Below are positions 1 to 9,869 of a DNA stretch of 64,000 nt, in pieces. Origin of the DNA: Flectonema sp. DT1601 (taxonomy: Eukaryota; Euglenozoa; Diplonemea; Diplonemida; Diplonemidae). The first letter of the stretch is position 1; each line of letters starts with the position of its first letter. Made by a program: the position numbers and the translations under genes. The DNA lies in NCBI GenBank assembly GCA_964019425.1, contig OZ025822.1, positions 124,001 to 188,000 on the forward strand. The letters are read 5' to 3'. The notes under the pieces are model-generated. The model made no database searches and was not told where the DNA came from. It worked only from the letters and a program-made list of their open reading frames with translations.

Positions 1-595
1 GGATTTGATCACCACCCGGATGCTTATCTAAAAAGTTTGTTATATCATAAGCCTTACCATGAATAGTAACCCAACACTCTTCTTCATTGTTCCTTCCAGC
101 GACCATCTGAGGAGTCAATAGCTCGCCCTTTTTGAATGGTATTTTTGGAACTTTTTCCGGTAATGTTTTTTTCATTGAAAAATTAGATTTTTGAACGGAA
201 ATATGATAAGTTGGGGGGGCTTCATAAGTCATTTTCGGGTCAAACACTCCGATGCAGAAATTACCCATCATGGGTTCCACAGCAACCCATGGATGATATT
301 TATTGTACATAAGAGTTGCGTCTTTTCCAGCACACGGGAGAAGAACATCTTCGCCTCCAGGGTGATATTTTCCAAATAACGTAACATCATAAACTCGTCC
401 CTTTATAACCATCCACATGTCACCTCTTTTGTTATGTCGCTCGATTTCCCCCCTGCTGAATCCTCTCAGTGTTGGTTTCTTTGAATTCAGAGCCATCTCA
501 GTCCACTCTCTCATACTGAAACCTGTACCTGGTTGAATCTTACCTCTTCTTTCTATAAGTGGGAGGTCAACCATGAAATCTGATGTGGAAGACAT
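1..595 (-). CDS. Tandem cytochrome b5-domain protein (partial, runs off window)
   Basis: Reading from an ATG at 595, the frame stays open to the window edge (about 198 codons). Two cytochrome b5 heme-binding domains are visible. The first carries WMVIKGRVYDVT and KYHPGGEDVLLPCAGKDAT, followed by YHPW, so both axial histidines are in place. The second begins with CWVTIHGKAYDITNF and DKHPGGDQ and is cut by the edge. In the family these domains bind heme and pass electrons, as in cytochrome b5 reductase 4 (NCB5OR), desaturases and nitrate reductase. Whether a reductase domain follows cannot be seen. A tandem b5 arrangement is less common than a single domain. The first domain most resembles NCB5OR-type b5. 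Family assignment is firm, subfamily is not. Confidence 0.9.
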   Translation of the reverse strand, partial: MSSTSDFMVDLPLIERRGKIQPGTGFSMREWTEMALNSKKPTLRGFSRGEIERHNKRGDMWMVIKGRVYDVTLFGKYHPGGEDVLLPCAGKDATLMYNKYHPWVAVEPMMGNFCIGVFDPKMTYEAPPTYHISVQKSNFSMKKTLPEKVPKIPFKKGELLTPQMVAGRNNEEECWVTIHGKAYDITNFLDKHPGGDQI

Positions 596-804
596 TGTTG
601 TTGTTGTTGTTGTTATTCCTTACCTATCGTGAAATAATATTAAATTAACAATTTCCTCCTTTTTTGTATTTTTTTTTTTTATATATATCACGTTACTTTT
701 TTGTTAAGAATCACATTTGTAATTATAATTTTATAATAATTTCGATTTGGCGAAAACCGAAGCAATCCACTTACCAGTGAGTGTTGGCACGACGGAAAAT
801 AAAA

Positions 805-2277
805 CTACCTCTTACGATTTCTTCTAGTTGGCTTAACACCGCCGAACATCTGAAAATCATCAGCGGATTGTTGTTGAGCAGGGTTAGATAATTGCTCCAT
901 AACGTGATTAATAATTCTTTCTTCAGAGCAATTCATCATATGAGTTACTTCTTCAATGGAATGCGGAGCAATTGCTTTAATTATAACATCAGACGACAAT
1001 TCTAATTGAGAAAGTGATTCCATTACAGAGATAGCAGTAGTTGCAATGAGTGTTTCTTTATTGGTTTCCTGTTGCTGTTCTTCTTCTTTAGTTTCACGAA
1101 CATGAACTTTATTATTTTCTACAATTGTTGGAGGCTCTTCTCTACCGATGTCAGTTAGCTTTACACCAGAAAGAAGGAATTTAGAATCGCTTTCAATTTT
1201 TTCCAAGTCAAGACGCGCAATATAATAAACACTACCGATTGGAACATGAGACAAGTCAGGATGTAGTATTCTTGTTGAGGGTGATTGAGTGTACATAAAT
1301 AATTCTTTTACTGGCAGTCGTAGATCTGTTCCCCATGATTGGTTTTCAGTTCCATAGGTGTTTAACGATGATATAATTTTAGCTTGTGTCGGATGAATGT
1401 ACATCCTCCTTCCATCTGATGCCTGAAACAGAACGATTCCGTCTGGTCGTTTTTGTTTAATATTTGGATGTTTTGATCGACCATGGTTCTCAAAGTATTT
1501 CGTTTGACTTTGTACCTTTTCTCTTACCATTTTTAAACCAATTTCAATGCAGCTAATTAAGGTATTACTGAGGCGAATATCATCAGCTTTCAAAAGCAAG
1601 GCTTGCAAGCGGAATAATCGCTCATGCAATTCTTCAATTTCTCTTTGTGAGACAGAAATAATTTCACTTTCAGTACCTTCATAATATTGGTTAAAAACTC
1701 TTTCATACCCGTTATTGACAGGCCGACAATAGAGTGCGTTGGGAGCGCGAACAAGTGCCGTGAAAGACTCCACTTCTCTTTTGGTACTGGAATGTTGATG
1801 AGTAAGTGGCTTTAGATCACTAAACATTATATCTCTATTGCAGAATGGACATGGAATAGGAGTGTTGGTTTGTAGAATTGTAGTTCCTTCGAAATTATCA
1901 TCACCTCGATACTCTGTTTCGTCTGATGGTTTACACATACACATCAGTAGACATGGTAGGCAGAAATAGTGACCACATTTTGTTATTTTTGCTGCGGTAG
2001 GAAATTCCATGCAAATTGGACAACTAAAGTCTTGCTCCGAAATTGAACAGGCTTCCTGAACGCTTTGCCATTTCACAGAATCGTTTAATGACTTAGTGTG
2101 CGCTGGTGTGTCGATCATCAACCGATAGTTTGCCAGCAGGAATTGATCTTCAGGTCTTGTCATAGATCCAGAATCGAGACCTGTTCCTCGATAACCTCCT
2201 CGTCCTTTTCCTCGTCCTTTGCCACCTCCTTTTCCTTTCCCCCTCCAACTTGATGTTGTTTCAGTAAACCCCCCCAT
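805..2277 (-). CDS. RNF10: RING finger protein, RNF10/Mag2 family E3 ubiquitin ligase
   Basis: The product is 490 residues from the ATG at 2277; the frame is open 13 codons further upstream but without an ATG. The N-terminus (about 10-32) is a Gly-Lys-Arg tract resembling an RNA-binding RGG-like region. A C3HC4 RING follows at about 86-146: CPICMEFPTAAKITKCGHYF, then CLPC and CPFC. The PTAAKIT..CGH spacing is typical of RNF10 and yeast Mag2, which are known to ubiquitylate 40S ribosomal proteins on stalled ribosomes. The rest is mostly low complexity with a glutamate-rich C-terminal part and a basic end. A UTR AG directly precedes the start. The family call rests on the RING context and the following conserved block; the substrate is inferred. 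Confidence 0.75.
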   Translation of the reverse strand: MGGFTETTSSWRGKGKGGGKGRGKGRGGYRGTGLDSGSMTRPEDQFLLANYRLMIDTPAHTKSLNDSVKWQSVQEACSISEQDFSCPICMEFPTAAKITKCGHYFCLPCLLMCMCKPSDETEYRGDDNFEGTTILQTNTPIPCPFCNRDIMFSDLKPLTHQHSSTKREVESFTALVRAPNALYCRPVNNGYERVFNQYYEGTESEIISVSQREIEELHERLFRLQALLLKADDIRLSNTLISCIEIGLKMVREKVQSQTKYFENHGRSKHPNIKQKRPDGIVLFQASDGRRMYIHPTQAKIISSLNTYGTENQSWGTDLRLPVKELFMYTQSPSTRILHPDLSHVPIGSVYYIARLDLEKIESDSKFLLSGVKLTDIGREEPPTIVENNKVHVRETKEEEQQQETNKETLIATTAISVMESLSQLELSSDVIIKAIAPHSIEEVTHMMNCSEERIINHVMEQLSNPAQQQSADDFQMFGGVKPTRRNRKR

Positions 2278-2337
2278 CTTTGAGAAATAATTAATATTTA
2301 AAAAAGTTTTTATCACAATAAAAATAACAACGTTGTT

Positions 2338-3333
2338 TCATAACTCCAATTGAGCCTTCTTCCGACGTCTGACAGCAACAGTTTTCCGCTTCTCTCTTTT
2401 AAGTTGTTCCTTTATTGATTTTTTTTTTTCGATTTTTTTTATTTCCTTTTTTAAGAAGGTGATTAACTCATGATCCGCATGAGATTGTTTTGCGATTTGG
2501 AGGGCGGGTTCGGATGACGGAGCAGTTGCAGTAGCAACGGCTCCATGAGAGATAAGAAGACGACATATGTCAAGGTTATTATGATAGGCTGCAAACGTTA
2601 AAGGATAATAAACCCAAAGAGATCGATCGATTTCACTTGAAGTATCGTCTTCTTCATCAAACTGTTCCCAAGTATGATGACGATCAACGACATTAACACC
2701 AAAACTTATAAGTAATTCCACTGCGTCTGTGTTGCCTTCTTCAATAGATCTGTATAAGGGTCCTATTGAATTCTTTCCTTCGTAATTTGGATTTACTTTA
2801 TCCGATTCTAAAAGAACTCTCGCACAATCAAGTCTGTTGTGTAATAAAAAGAATTCTAATGGTGTTATCCCAGTGAACGAATCACATGGATCAAATCCAC
2901 ATTCTAATAATGTTCTCACGGCTATCGCTGTTTTCGATTTCAATAAAATACCGTTTTCATTTATTAAATTTTCAACCACATCAATAACTGACCTGATCAG
3001 TTCAGGTCTGGGATTTTTACTTTCTATTTCTGATAATAACATTATTTTATTTGGTTTTGCATCACCAAACAACTCTTTTATCCTTTCTGCTGCTGAAAAG
3101 ATTATTATTTCATCATAAGGCATCATTCCCATTGACATCAATACGTCACTGTTTGATAGGATACAGTCCTCGTATTTCAGTTCTATTTTCCTCGTGTTAA
3201 CATCAAAATCAGTATCAGAATGAATCTCTTGAGCTATTAGTTGCTTTGCTTCAATAACAGTTGTGTCATTTTTAATATTTATACAAAGGCTATTACCCTC
3301 ACTTACCAATACAGTTATAGGAATAGTCGACAT
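2338..3333 (-). CDS. Ubiquitin-like domain plus ankyrin-repeat protein
   Basis: The ATG at 3333 gives 331 residues. It lies 10 nt after a pyrimidine-rich TTATACAG, a likely splice acceptor; the frame upstream of it has no ATG. Residues 1-70 look like a ubiquitin fold: strand, then VIEAKQLIAQEI helix, then KIELKYEDCIL and DEIIIF. About three ankyrin repeats follow, including GITPLEFFLLHNRLDCARVL, SIEEGNTDAVELLISFGVNV and PLTFAAYHNNLDICRLLISH. The C-terminus is strongly basic (KKEIKKIEKKK to the end) and could bind nucleic acid or act as a localisation signal. The Ubl/ankyrin pairing suggests a proteasome or ubiquitin adaptor, but I do not recognise a specific orthologue. It is separated from the RNF10-like gene by only 60 nt. 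Confidence 0.7.
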   Translation of the reverse strand: MSTIPITVLVSEGNSLCINIKNDTTVIEAKQLIAQEIHSDTDFDVNTRKIELKYEDCILSNSDVLMSMGMMPYDEIIIFSAAERIKELFGDAKPNKIMLLSEIESKNPRPELIRSVIDVVENLINENGILLKSKTAIAVRTLLECGFDPCDSFTGITPLEFFLLHNRLDCARVLLESDKVNPNYEGKNSIGPLYRSIEEGNTDAVELLISFGVNVVDRHHTWEQFDEEDDTSSEIDRSLWVYYPLTFAAYHNNLDICRLLISHGAVATATAPSSEPALQIAKQSHADHELITFLKKEIKKIEKKKSIKEQLKREKRKTVAVRRRKKAQLEL

Positions 3334-3932
3334 TAATGTGACTGTATAAGATAATTGAATAATCAAAACACCAGAAAGTTGGATCTTAATAGATATCAAG
3401 GGAAAAACATATTAATTTGATATAAATCATATCAATAAGGCTGTACATCTCTTTTTTAATAGTAGCTCATTAAAGTAGCTATCAAAATGTTTTAAAAGAG
3501 TAATCCATCCTTTCATTCCAGAGCAAAGAATTAGCATCAAAATAAAGTTTCATCGTAGCAAATACCTTGAAAATAAGGAGAGAGCGAATAGAGAGAGAGA
3601 CAGAGAGAGGGAAAAAATAAAAATTAAAATGAATAATTGTTACCTCAGATTGCTACATTGGTATCCGAATGGTTGGGATCCCAGTGGTACTCTTGTCGGG
3701 TAACAAGTTTCATAACAGCGAAATCACTTTTTCTTTTTTTTCTTTTTAGAAAAAAGTGTTGAACAGGGTACTGACTCGCAGTAGGTCTTCATAAGAAATA
3801 TTAAAAAAAAGAAGGAAAAAATACTTTGTCATCAAAGTGGTACCCCCCGTTCAGAGCAAGAGAGAGAGGAGGTAAACACCACAAATAAAATAATTTAATA
3901 ATTAAAGCAAGAAATCATATTTTCTTTTACTT
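3334..3932. other. Intergenic spacer, 0.6 kb
   Basis: No confident gene. On the minus strand there is a long pyrimidine tract around 3560-3610 (CT repeats ending TTATTTTCAAG), which could be a splice acceptor. A short ATG frame of 22 codons lies at 3645-3713 and an open stretch follows that tract, so a tiny split gene is possible but unproven. An inverted repeat (TTGTTACC at about 3637 and GGTAACAA at about 3700) with a smaller nested stem occupies 3637-3708; it does not have tRNA geometry. Confidence 0.4.
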
Positions 3933-4605
3933 TTACGCTTTTTTTGCACGCTTTGATTCAACAACCTGACGAGCGTCTAAGCCACCCATTCCATTGGTCA
4001 TCTCATCGTAGCCAGTTGCTGCGCAGTACCGTTTACGGTATTCGGTGATGGCTGTCGGGTACTTAATTTCATCACATGCATCGACGAACTCAAAACAAGG
4101 AGCGATAACAAAATCAGTAATTGTTGGTGTGTCACCGCAAATAAACTTCTTCCCATTTAAGAAGAACTTTTCAAACGTGTACAAGTATCCGTCTTTGCAA
4201 TCTATTTGAAACTTTGCCATCGCATTGTTGTGAGCATCTTCATCCTTCGCAGCAAACCCTAAGATGGGGTAGACTACGTCAGCGATTCCTTTGTAAAAAG
4301 TGTTTTGTTTCCATTCCAATGCCATGTCACAGTGTGTCTTCATTTTCAAGTCGGTTGGATAAACTTTTTAGTGGATTCAAAACTGTTTACAATATACCTC
4401 ACAACAGCGTTGCTCTCCCACACACACTGATCTCCAAAACAGGCACCGTGTGGAGGGGGTTCATCGACAGAAACTCAGGTGTGTTTTGTTCTCCTTTCAT
4501 TAAATCAACATCCTTAATCTCATATTCGATTCCCGCCTGTTTTTATAACATCCATGCTCCGTGAGTGTGAACTGATAATCTCATAAGGTGGAGTTCAAGA
4601 GTCAT
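3933..4605 (-). pseudogene. Glutathione S-transferase-like gene with disrupted frame
   Basis: From an ATG at 4605 the translation gives a thioredoxin-fold GST N-domain ([16 protein letters not shown], then [10 protein letters not shown], the classical cis-Pro VPVLE motif). After frame changes it continues as [14 protein letters not shown] and then a 138-residue helical C-domain to 3933 (FICGDTPTITDFVIAPCFEF is the usual GST C-domain signature). Three lesions interrupt it: an in-frame TAA at 4543-4545 and two places, near 4432 and 4362, where one base is missing relative to the expected frame. All parts are in order and well conserved, so this is either a recently dead gene or a sequence with assembly errors. 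Theta-like or EF1B-gamma-like GST are the closest families. The role (glutathione conjugation) is known only for the family. Confidence 0.75.
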
Positions 4606-4737
4606 TTTGGATTTGGATTTGGTTTTTTTTGGAGATGAAAGAAAACTGAAAATGAAAAAAAAAAAAAAAGTTGTTAAACTAAAACTGATCATCAAGAGAA
4701 ACTCTCACACCATCAGATTATCAAATGTAGAATAAGA

Positions 4738-6741
4738 CTATTCGGAAGTGACATTATTCCAGTCTTTTCCTGTTTGAGTATTCCACGCCTTGTAAAGATA
4801 CTTTTCAAGGTTTCTGTCATCTTTATTAATTTCTATCTTCTTCTTCTTCTGAAGCATTCCGTCAATTATTGTCGTCAGTCGTTTAACTGCTGCTGGTGAA
4901 TTCTTTTTAATCGAATTACCTGGTTGTGTTCTTTCTAATAATAATAATTTATCATCTTCTTTAAAAGATGAGTCGTCAATTAAAAATGAATCTTCAGACT
5001 TGACAGCTTGATTTGTGTTAACGTCTTCAATGGGATTGTTGGTTTTAATTTTATTTTCTAACGGAGTTGCTTTTTCATGTGATGAAATTGGTATTTGGGA
5101 TGTGACATCATCGGTTGGTATGTTGTATAAGTTTGATCCGAATTCTTCTATTGATTCCGTGATGTGTTTTTTATATGTCGAGGAGTTGTTAAAGAACTCG
5201 AGTAGATCTGAGTCCTGAAGAGCCAACCCAAACTGAGTTGATATATCACGAGTAGATGAAGTATCGCTGTAAGGGTTGTTTTTGAATAGCAATTCCTTAA
5301 TAGAAGATGGTGATTGTTGTAGCTCTGCAGACATTGCGAATAACTTCGTCAACTGAATGCTATGTAGATCACCATAATCACTACGAGCATGGCGACCAGA
5401 ACGTTCTCCAGTGTTCGTCTCTTCACGTACTGATTGTAGTCTTCTCAGGCAAGCTTGCAGTCCAAATGGTTTCCCCGAAACTCTTTTTTTAGAACTCTCA
5501 TATAAAAACAATAACGCTCTGTGTAGAACTGCATATGATATTTTCTCAGACATAATCGCATTCACGCATCCTATGACTGGCATCTCACCATACTTCGCAT
5601 TGAGAAGCGCTACCTCATAAGTTGACTTGTATCGTTGTAACAATCCTAAGGGTTTCTTGTTAGTAGGTCGTGATTCCCACAACATATCTGCTGCTGTGGT
5701 ATCGGCAGTGACGGAGAATGCAGACATGATTGATCCAAGAATAGACCAATCATCTCTAACATAGTCAGTTAGGTGACTACAATACAATTGTTTTGTAATA
5801 CTACTATTTGCTGATAAACCATAATGTGTTATGGTCGGTAGCAGATGCTGAACTGAAACAGCTGATTGATCCAACGCGATTTCATTAAAGACTCTTTCTA
5901 GAAGTGTTTCTGAATCAGTTTCTCTGTAAACAGACAACAGTCTTTCGTAATGAACTGATTGTCGATATTTTTGAGGAATACTATTAAAGATTTTGATAGC
6001 GCTCAGTCGATCTCTGGATCGGATGCTTACGTTTAATAAAGTAGTGTAGTAGACGCTGTTTGGTATTATTTCATTACACTTTGCGATATTAAATATCGCC
6101 AAAGCATCAATTGAATTATCACAACAACTAATCATAAATTGATATGGTACAGCTGATGACAACAACTGTTGAGTTAGAGCAACAGAGCATTCTAAAGCTT
6201 TAATTGGCGGGATCCAATTTCTTAAAGATGATATGATGGAAGTTATGATTTTAGGTGAAAGAGATTGTTTTTCAAAGTCTTTTGAACGAAGAATCGATGT
6301 GATAACTCCAATACCGCCATTCTTACCAACAGCGAGTCTCACTAACAGTTCTATCATTTCAGAGGTAATTACTACACCATCACTGTCTGCGTGAAGTAAT
6401 AATTTCTCAGCGACATCCGACCTGAAATTTAACTTTTGACACAACTGCAGGACTACGAAGTAAACCCTGTCGCCTGCGAGTTTTTTAAATCTCAGTTTCT
6501 GAAATACATCCCATATGCCTCGCCTAACACCTGTGTAGTTTTTATAATCCAGACCTGGGATATTTCCGTCTTTCCAACGATAGTCGAATCGATCTTGTAG
6601 ATACCATCCCGCGGACATGTCGGAATCAATAACGGGTTGTGTTCGTGGTCGATAACCCAATTGACCATTACCCTGACTTAGAGAATCTAACTCTTTACAT
6701 GTTATTGAGCGGCTTAGCAGGATAGATGGTCGTCGAATCAT
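4738..6741 (-). CDS. Predicted mitochondrial helical-repeat protein (PPR-like)
   Basis: A 667-residue single exon. The N-terminus MIRRPSILLSRSITCK is basic and hydroxylated without acids, like a mitochondrial targeting peptide. The body is nearly all helix with weak 35-residue periodicity, for example LAIFNIAKCNEIIPNSVYYT and LSAIKIFNSIPQKYRQSVHY, which resembles divergent pentatricopeptide repeats. The last 150 residues are polar and low complexity. The neighbour at 6817 is a clearer PPR protein, also with a presequence. PPR proteins bind organelle RNA in processing or translation; that role here is inference. The start codon lies 18 nt after the pyrimidine-rich acceptor-like TTACTTCCCGTCAG. 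It could alternatively be another alpha-solenoid family. Confidence 0.6.
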   Translation of the reverse strand: MIRRPSILLSRSITCKELDSLSQGNGQLGYRPRTQPVIDSDMSAGWYLQDRFDYRWKDGNIPGLDYKNYTGVRRGIWDVFQKLRFKKLAGDRVYFVVLQLCQKLNFRSDVAEKLLLHADSDGVVITSEMIELLVRLAVGKNGGIGVITSILRSKDFEKQSLSPKIITSIISSLRNWIPPIKALECSVALTQQLLSSAVPYQFMISCCDNSIDALAIFNIAKCNEIIPNSVYYTTLLNVSIRSRDRLSAIKIFNSIPQKYRQSVHYERLLSVYRETDSETLLERVFNEIALDQSAVSVQHLLPTITHYGLSANSSITKQLYCSHLTDYVRDDWSILGSIMSAFSVTADTTAADMLWESRPTNKKPLGLLQRYKSTYEVALLNAKYGEMPVIGCVNAIMSEKISYAVLHRALLFLYESSKKRVSGKPFGLQACLRRLQSVREETNTGERSGRHARSDYGDLHSIQLTKLFAMSAELQQSPSSIKELLFKNNPYSDTSSTRDISTQFGLALQDSDLLEFFNNSSTYKKHITESIEEFGSNLYNIPTDDVTSQIPISSHEKATPLENKIKTNNPIEDVNTNQAVKSEDSFLIDDSSFKEDDKLLLLERTQPGNSIKKNSPAAVKRLTTIIDGMLQKKKKIEINKDDRNLEKYLYKAWNTQTGKDWNNVTSE

Positions 6742-6816
6742 TCTGGTGCATTATCTCTGACGGGAAGTAATTATTACGTTTTATTGAATCGGTACTAAAG
6801 AGGTGTTTTTTTGTCG

Positions 6817-8166
6817 TTACGACACTTCAATAAAACCAATATTGTTCTTTACGGGTTTACCACTTCTCCAGTAATTATCTTCAAAGGGTGCTGCGGTTTG
6901 CGCTTTCAACCAATCGGTGTTTTTATTCTTTTTGAGAGATGGAGGTCGTTGTTCTTCTTCATCAGGAAGCTCTCGGTAAATTTGACAGCTACGGTGATTG
7001 GGTACTATGCCAAGAGAGCATGATCGGGAAAATGCAGCCTTAAATTTTGTGTCATCACCGATAGAATGATAGAAATCTAGCAGCGAATTCCAAAGAATAA
7101 TTGCTCCAGGACCCGCAAGAATACCTTGGTCGGCAGCCTCAGAGAATTTTTGTTCTGCTATGCGAATGTCGTTGGAGCCGCAACAGCGGATTATCGCAGC
7201 ATAGGCTCGAGGACTCGCACATTCATCACCGACATCTGCCGTCATGTCTGTCCACATAGTAAGCGCTCTTTCTATTACAGATTCCTTTGCGTAACATTCA
7301 ATTAAAGCTTCCCATTGGTGAGTACGAAATGTTAATCCAATCTCATTTGATTCTCTCCAAACTTCTTCAGCTTTCTTCCAGTTGCCTTCTTCACGACAGA
7401 CATGAAGTAACGCAGTAACGGAATACGTATCAATCTTCAAGTTGTATTTTTTCATAATTCCTAATGCGTTTTTATATGTCATCGACAAGGCAATCAGCTC
7501 GTGGATGAGAGCTGGATCAAACTCCCTGTCATCGGGCATCCTATTCTTGGTACTTAAATATTGAGGAACGTCACTATATTTTGTTATGTTATCTTCCACC
7601 TTGCCGGTGGATATTTGCTTTGCTATTGCGTAAGACATTTTTGATGCGTCATCCAACTGAAACTGAGAATGAGAAAGACACTGCTCAACAACTTCTGTTG
7701 CTTTGATGTATTTTTCTTCAGCAGTGATGTCTTTACGACGTCGAATAGCAGACAAAAGCAGACGGAACACTTGCGCACAGTGAGGAATGCTGTTCTCTTC
7801 CATAAGCCCGAGCACAGATTGAAATTTCGCCCACCGATTGACGTTCGCTTTTAAAAGCTGAATAAAGATGAGACTGTGTGGTCTGATTGAGTAATCTCTC
7901 ATTTGATTAAATAGCAACTCAACTACCTGTTGTCCTTTCTTCTTGTCTGAAATACTGTTCGCGATCGCCATCGCACGCCTGTACACATCAATATCCGGCA
8001 TTGGAATCCAACTTTTACTTTGTATAAATGCCGGTAATCCTGCAACATCTCTCTTATTATCAATAAACTCACGTAGCATCTCTTTCATTAAAGAGTCATT
8101 CGCTAAAATGGGAGTCGGCGTCGTTGCAAAACTAGCATTTAGCAGTAATGGTCTACATCTCCACAT
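6817..8166 (-). CDS. Pentatricopeptide repeat protein, predicted mitochondrial
   Basis: 449 residues, single exon. It starts MWRCRPLLLNASFATTP, a plausible mitochondrial presequence. Repeats with PPR character are visible: DTYSVTALLHVCREEGNWKK followed by AEEVWRESNEIGLTF, then WEALIECYAKESVIERALTM, and AYAAIIRCCGSNDIRIAEQK. Such repeats bind single-stranded RNA, so a role in mitochondrial RNA metabolism is likely. The C-terminus is polar. A CCCCAG acceptor-like site lies in the 5' leader. It runs head-to-tail with the preceding helical-repeat gene, with about 75 nt between them, which fits a compact transcription array. Confidence 0.75.
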   Translation of the reverse strand: MWRCRPLLLNASFATTPTPILANDSLMKEMLREFIDNKRDVAGLPAFIQSKSWIPMPDIDVYRRAMAIANSISDKKKGQQVVELLFNQMRDYSIRPHSLIFIQLLKANVNRWAKFQSVLGLMEENSIPHCAQVFRLLLSAIRRRKDITAEEKYIKATEVVEQCLSHSQFQLDDASKMSYAIAKQISTGKVEDNITKYSDVPQYLSTKNRMPDDREFDPALIHELIALSMTYKNALGIMKKYNLKIDTYSVTALLHVCREEGNWKKAEEVWRESNEIGLTFRTHQWEALIECYAKESVIERALTMWTDMTADVGDECASPRAYAAIIRCCGSNDIRIAEQKFSEAADQGILAGPGAIILWNSLLDFYHSIGDDTKFKAAFSRSCSLGIVPNHRSCQIYRELPDEEEQRPPSLKKNKNTDWLKAQTAAPFEDNYWRSGKPVKNNIGFIEVS

Positions 8167-8315
8167 TCATTCACAGGAGAGCTGCTGGGGATGTTTATTT
8201 AAGAAAAGAGTTAATTGACAACGTAAATTAGGTTCCCTAAAATATACCTTTTTTTTTTTTGTTAACATCTTTTTGTTGCTGTTGTTGTTGTCGTCAAGGA
8301 TGCAATTGACATTTA

Positions 8316-8363
8316 CTCAGTAGCATTATATTTCGTTGAACGCAGACGGAATCCTGTCGCGCG
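8316..8363 (+). repeat. Short structured repeat, copy F (partial)
   Basis: The segment GTTGAACGCAGACGGAATCC plus TGTC matches the core of the copy at 61.07 kb at 22 of about 24 positions, and both are preceded by CTCAG. The rest of the family (ATCTGAAT end and tail hairpin) is not recognisable here. The segment contributes the last codons and stop of the small open frame at 8326-8541. Confidence 0.5.
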
Positions 8364-8541
8364 ACGAAAAACTCCAACGAATCAGAATCAGAATCCATGT
8401 GTAGCCCAGAAAAGTCAAGTAATTGAAGAACAGTTTACCAAGCAGAACAAGAACCAGATCATCCCAACCGAAATGATCTAAAGCACTCACCGATAATAAG
8501 ATAAGTATCCATGTGAAGTAACAACAAACACTGAGCCACAC
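8326..8541 (-). CDS. Possible small two-helix membrane protein
   Basis: An open frame of 71 codons without its own ATG (it would need an upstream exon). It reads VWLSVCCYFTWILILLSVSA, then a short loop DHFGWDDLV and a second hydrophobic stretch LLGKLFFNYLTFLGYTWILI. The acceptor-like TTATGTAG just upstream (about 8564) would join it to an earlier exon, but I could not find a phase-compatible one. The last residues RWSFSSRDRIPSAFNEI are encoded by the repeat at 8316-8363. I do not recognise a family. It may be a genuine small membrane protein or a chance frame. Confidence 0.3.
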   Translation of the reverse strand: MWLSVCCYFTWILILLSVSALDHFGWDDLVLVLLGKLFFNYLTFLGYTWILILIRWSFSSRDRIPSAFNEI

Positions 8542-8930
8542 AAAGTTTCCGTGTTGATCTGCTACATAATTAGAAGTAAAGGATTATTTAATTAGTAGCT
8601 GCAAGGATACTTCATCTAACTTCTATCAGACCTCAGACATGTCGTGTAATAACTGTGACTTGAATTAACTGACCTTCACTAGGGAATGAATTAAAAAAAA
8701 AAGAAATTTAAGATGGAAATGAAAGAATTTTAGGTTTTTTTTTTTTTTAAAGGTTTCCCCTTCTCACTCCCTCTCCGAGGGTAATTTCAAGAACGATCTC
8801 GAAACAATTATGAAAATCTCGCAGTGAGGCGAATTCTTTTTTCAAAGACATGCCATCTGGCAACTTGCGGTGACTGGAATTACATTTTATGTCTCTTGTA
8901 TAGAAGCTGTCTTAACGGTCATCGGATTGG
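8542..8930. other. Intergenic spacer, 0.4 kb
   Basis: Nothing supported apart from the possible upstream leader of the small membrane frame. The minus strand contains T-rich tracts and the acceptor-like site at about 8564. Confidence 0.4.
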
Positions 8931-9834
8931 CTATCCAGATTCCTCGACTAAAGTTTCTACCTTTCCAGAGTTGTGAATGGGTCTGACATTTGTGTTTAGA
9001 GCTGTAAGCCCTCCACTCTTCTTGACGTCGGTTGAAAACATCGCATCACCAGTTGATGTTGGAGCTGAAAACTTAACGTAATCACCAGGCTTGCGAGTAA
9101 CGTTTTGATGACTCGCGAGTTCTGATGCCTCCAATTCCTTAAACGTTTCTCTCTTTTGAGAGAAGTGCTCGCGAAGCTCTCGCTGTTCATCATACTTGAG
9201 ACGTTGCTCTCGAGATGGGCATCCCTTTGCTGTGGTCTGGAGTTTGGCAACAATCTTTGATTTATCATTTTGACCAGTAAAGTCTTTAAGTAAGTGATCA
9301 GGTTTGATTTGTTTACCAGCCCACCACAGTGTTGTCTTGTTAGGTTCAAAGTAATCGCGTTCTTTAAAAAAAGGATCAATAAGCTCAAGAAAGTACCAGG
9401 CACGGAGACGATCTCCTTCAGAAATTTCAGAATCGTCGCGTTTCTTCCACAGAGATTCGATAGCCGGGATTTCTTCAGTCGACTGGCATTCAGAAAAAAA
9501 CTCAATCGCGGTATTTTCAATTTTCTCAACCATCGCTGTCAGCTCATCTCTTCCAACGATCACACGTTCTTTTATCCTTTCTAATTTAGTAATGTAGCTG
9601 GCAGCTTCGTGTATCTCTTTTAAGGATTCCTTTTCACTATCAGTTTTATTTTTTGTGTGTTCACCGTCATTCTCATTCAGAAGGTTATAGATACTTAGTG
9701 TCTGACTACGTAACCTAACTCTTGCGTTATGAATAAAAGTTAAGTCGCTTAGGACGTCAGTTGTGTTTGTTGTTGAGGGTGCGGAATAAAGGTATTCGTC
9801 CCTATCATCACAGCTCTTCATGTGAAATAAGACC

Positions 9835-9836
<2 letters not shown>
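8931..9836 (-). CDS. CFAP298: Cilia- and flagella-associated protein 298 (C21orf59/Kurly)
   Basis: 301 residues, close to the roughly 290 of animal orthologues. The N-terminus MVLFHMKSCDDRDEYLY matches the family start. The diagnostic C-terminal block is present: LWWAGKQIKPDHLLKDFTGQ, then NDKSKIVAKLQTTAKGCPSR and EQRLKYDEQRELREHFSQK. In animals and algae CFAP298 is needed for axonemal dynein arm assembly and planar polarity of cilia, acting in the cytoplasm. Its presence, with RSPH4/6 nearby, shows the organism builds motile cilia. The start codon directly follows an A30 run in the mRNA sense, separated by one T. Confidence 0.9.

Positions 9837-9837
<1 letters not shown>

Positions 9838-9867
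<30 letters not shown>
9838..9867. repeat. A30/T30 homopolymer abutting a start codon
   Basis: Thirty T on the plus strand, so the CFAP298 mRNA sense reads A30 then TATG. It may be a 5' leader element, the tail of an intron, or simple slippage. Confidence 0.9.

Positions 9868-9869
<2 letters not shown>

Noticed and set aside
3637-3708. Possible tRNA-like fold (about 70 nt with closing stem)
   Set aside because: No T-arm or anticodon arm at tRNA spacing; a closing stem with one inner stem at this spacing can arise by chance.
4543-4545. TAA reassigned to an amino acid
   Set aside because: TAA ends well-aligned proteins elsewhere in the window (glucosidase I, AHA1), so a stop-codon reassignment is not supported.
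8996-9529. Second long frame overlapping CFAP298
   Set aside because: Shadow of the CFAP298 frame, which matches the family from first to last residue.
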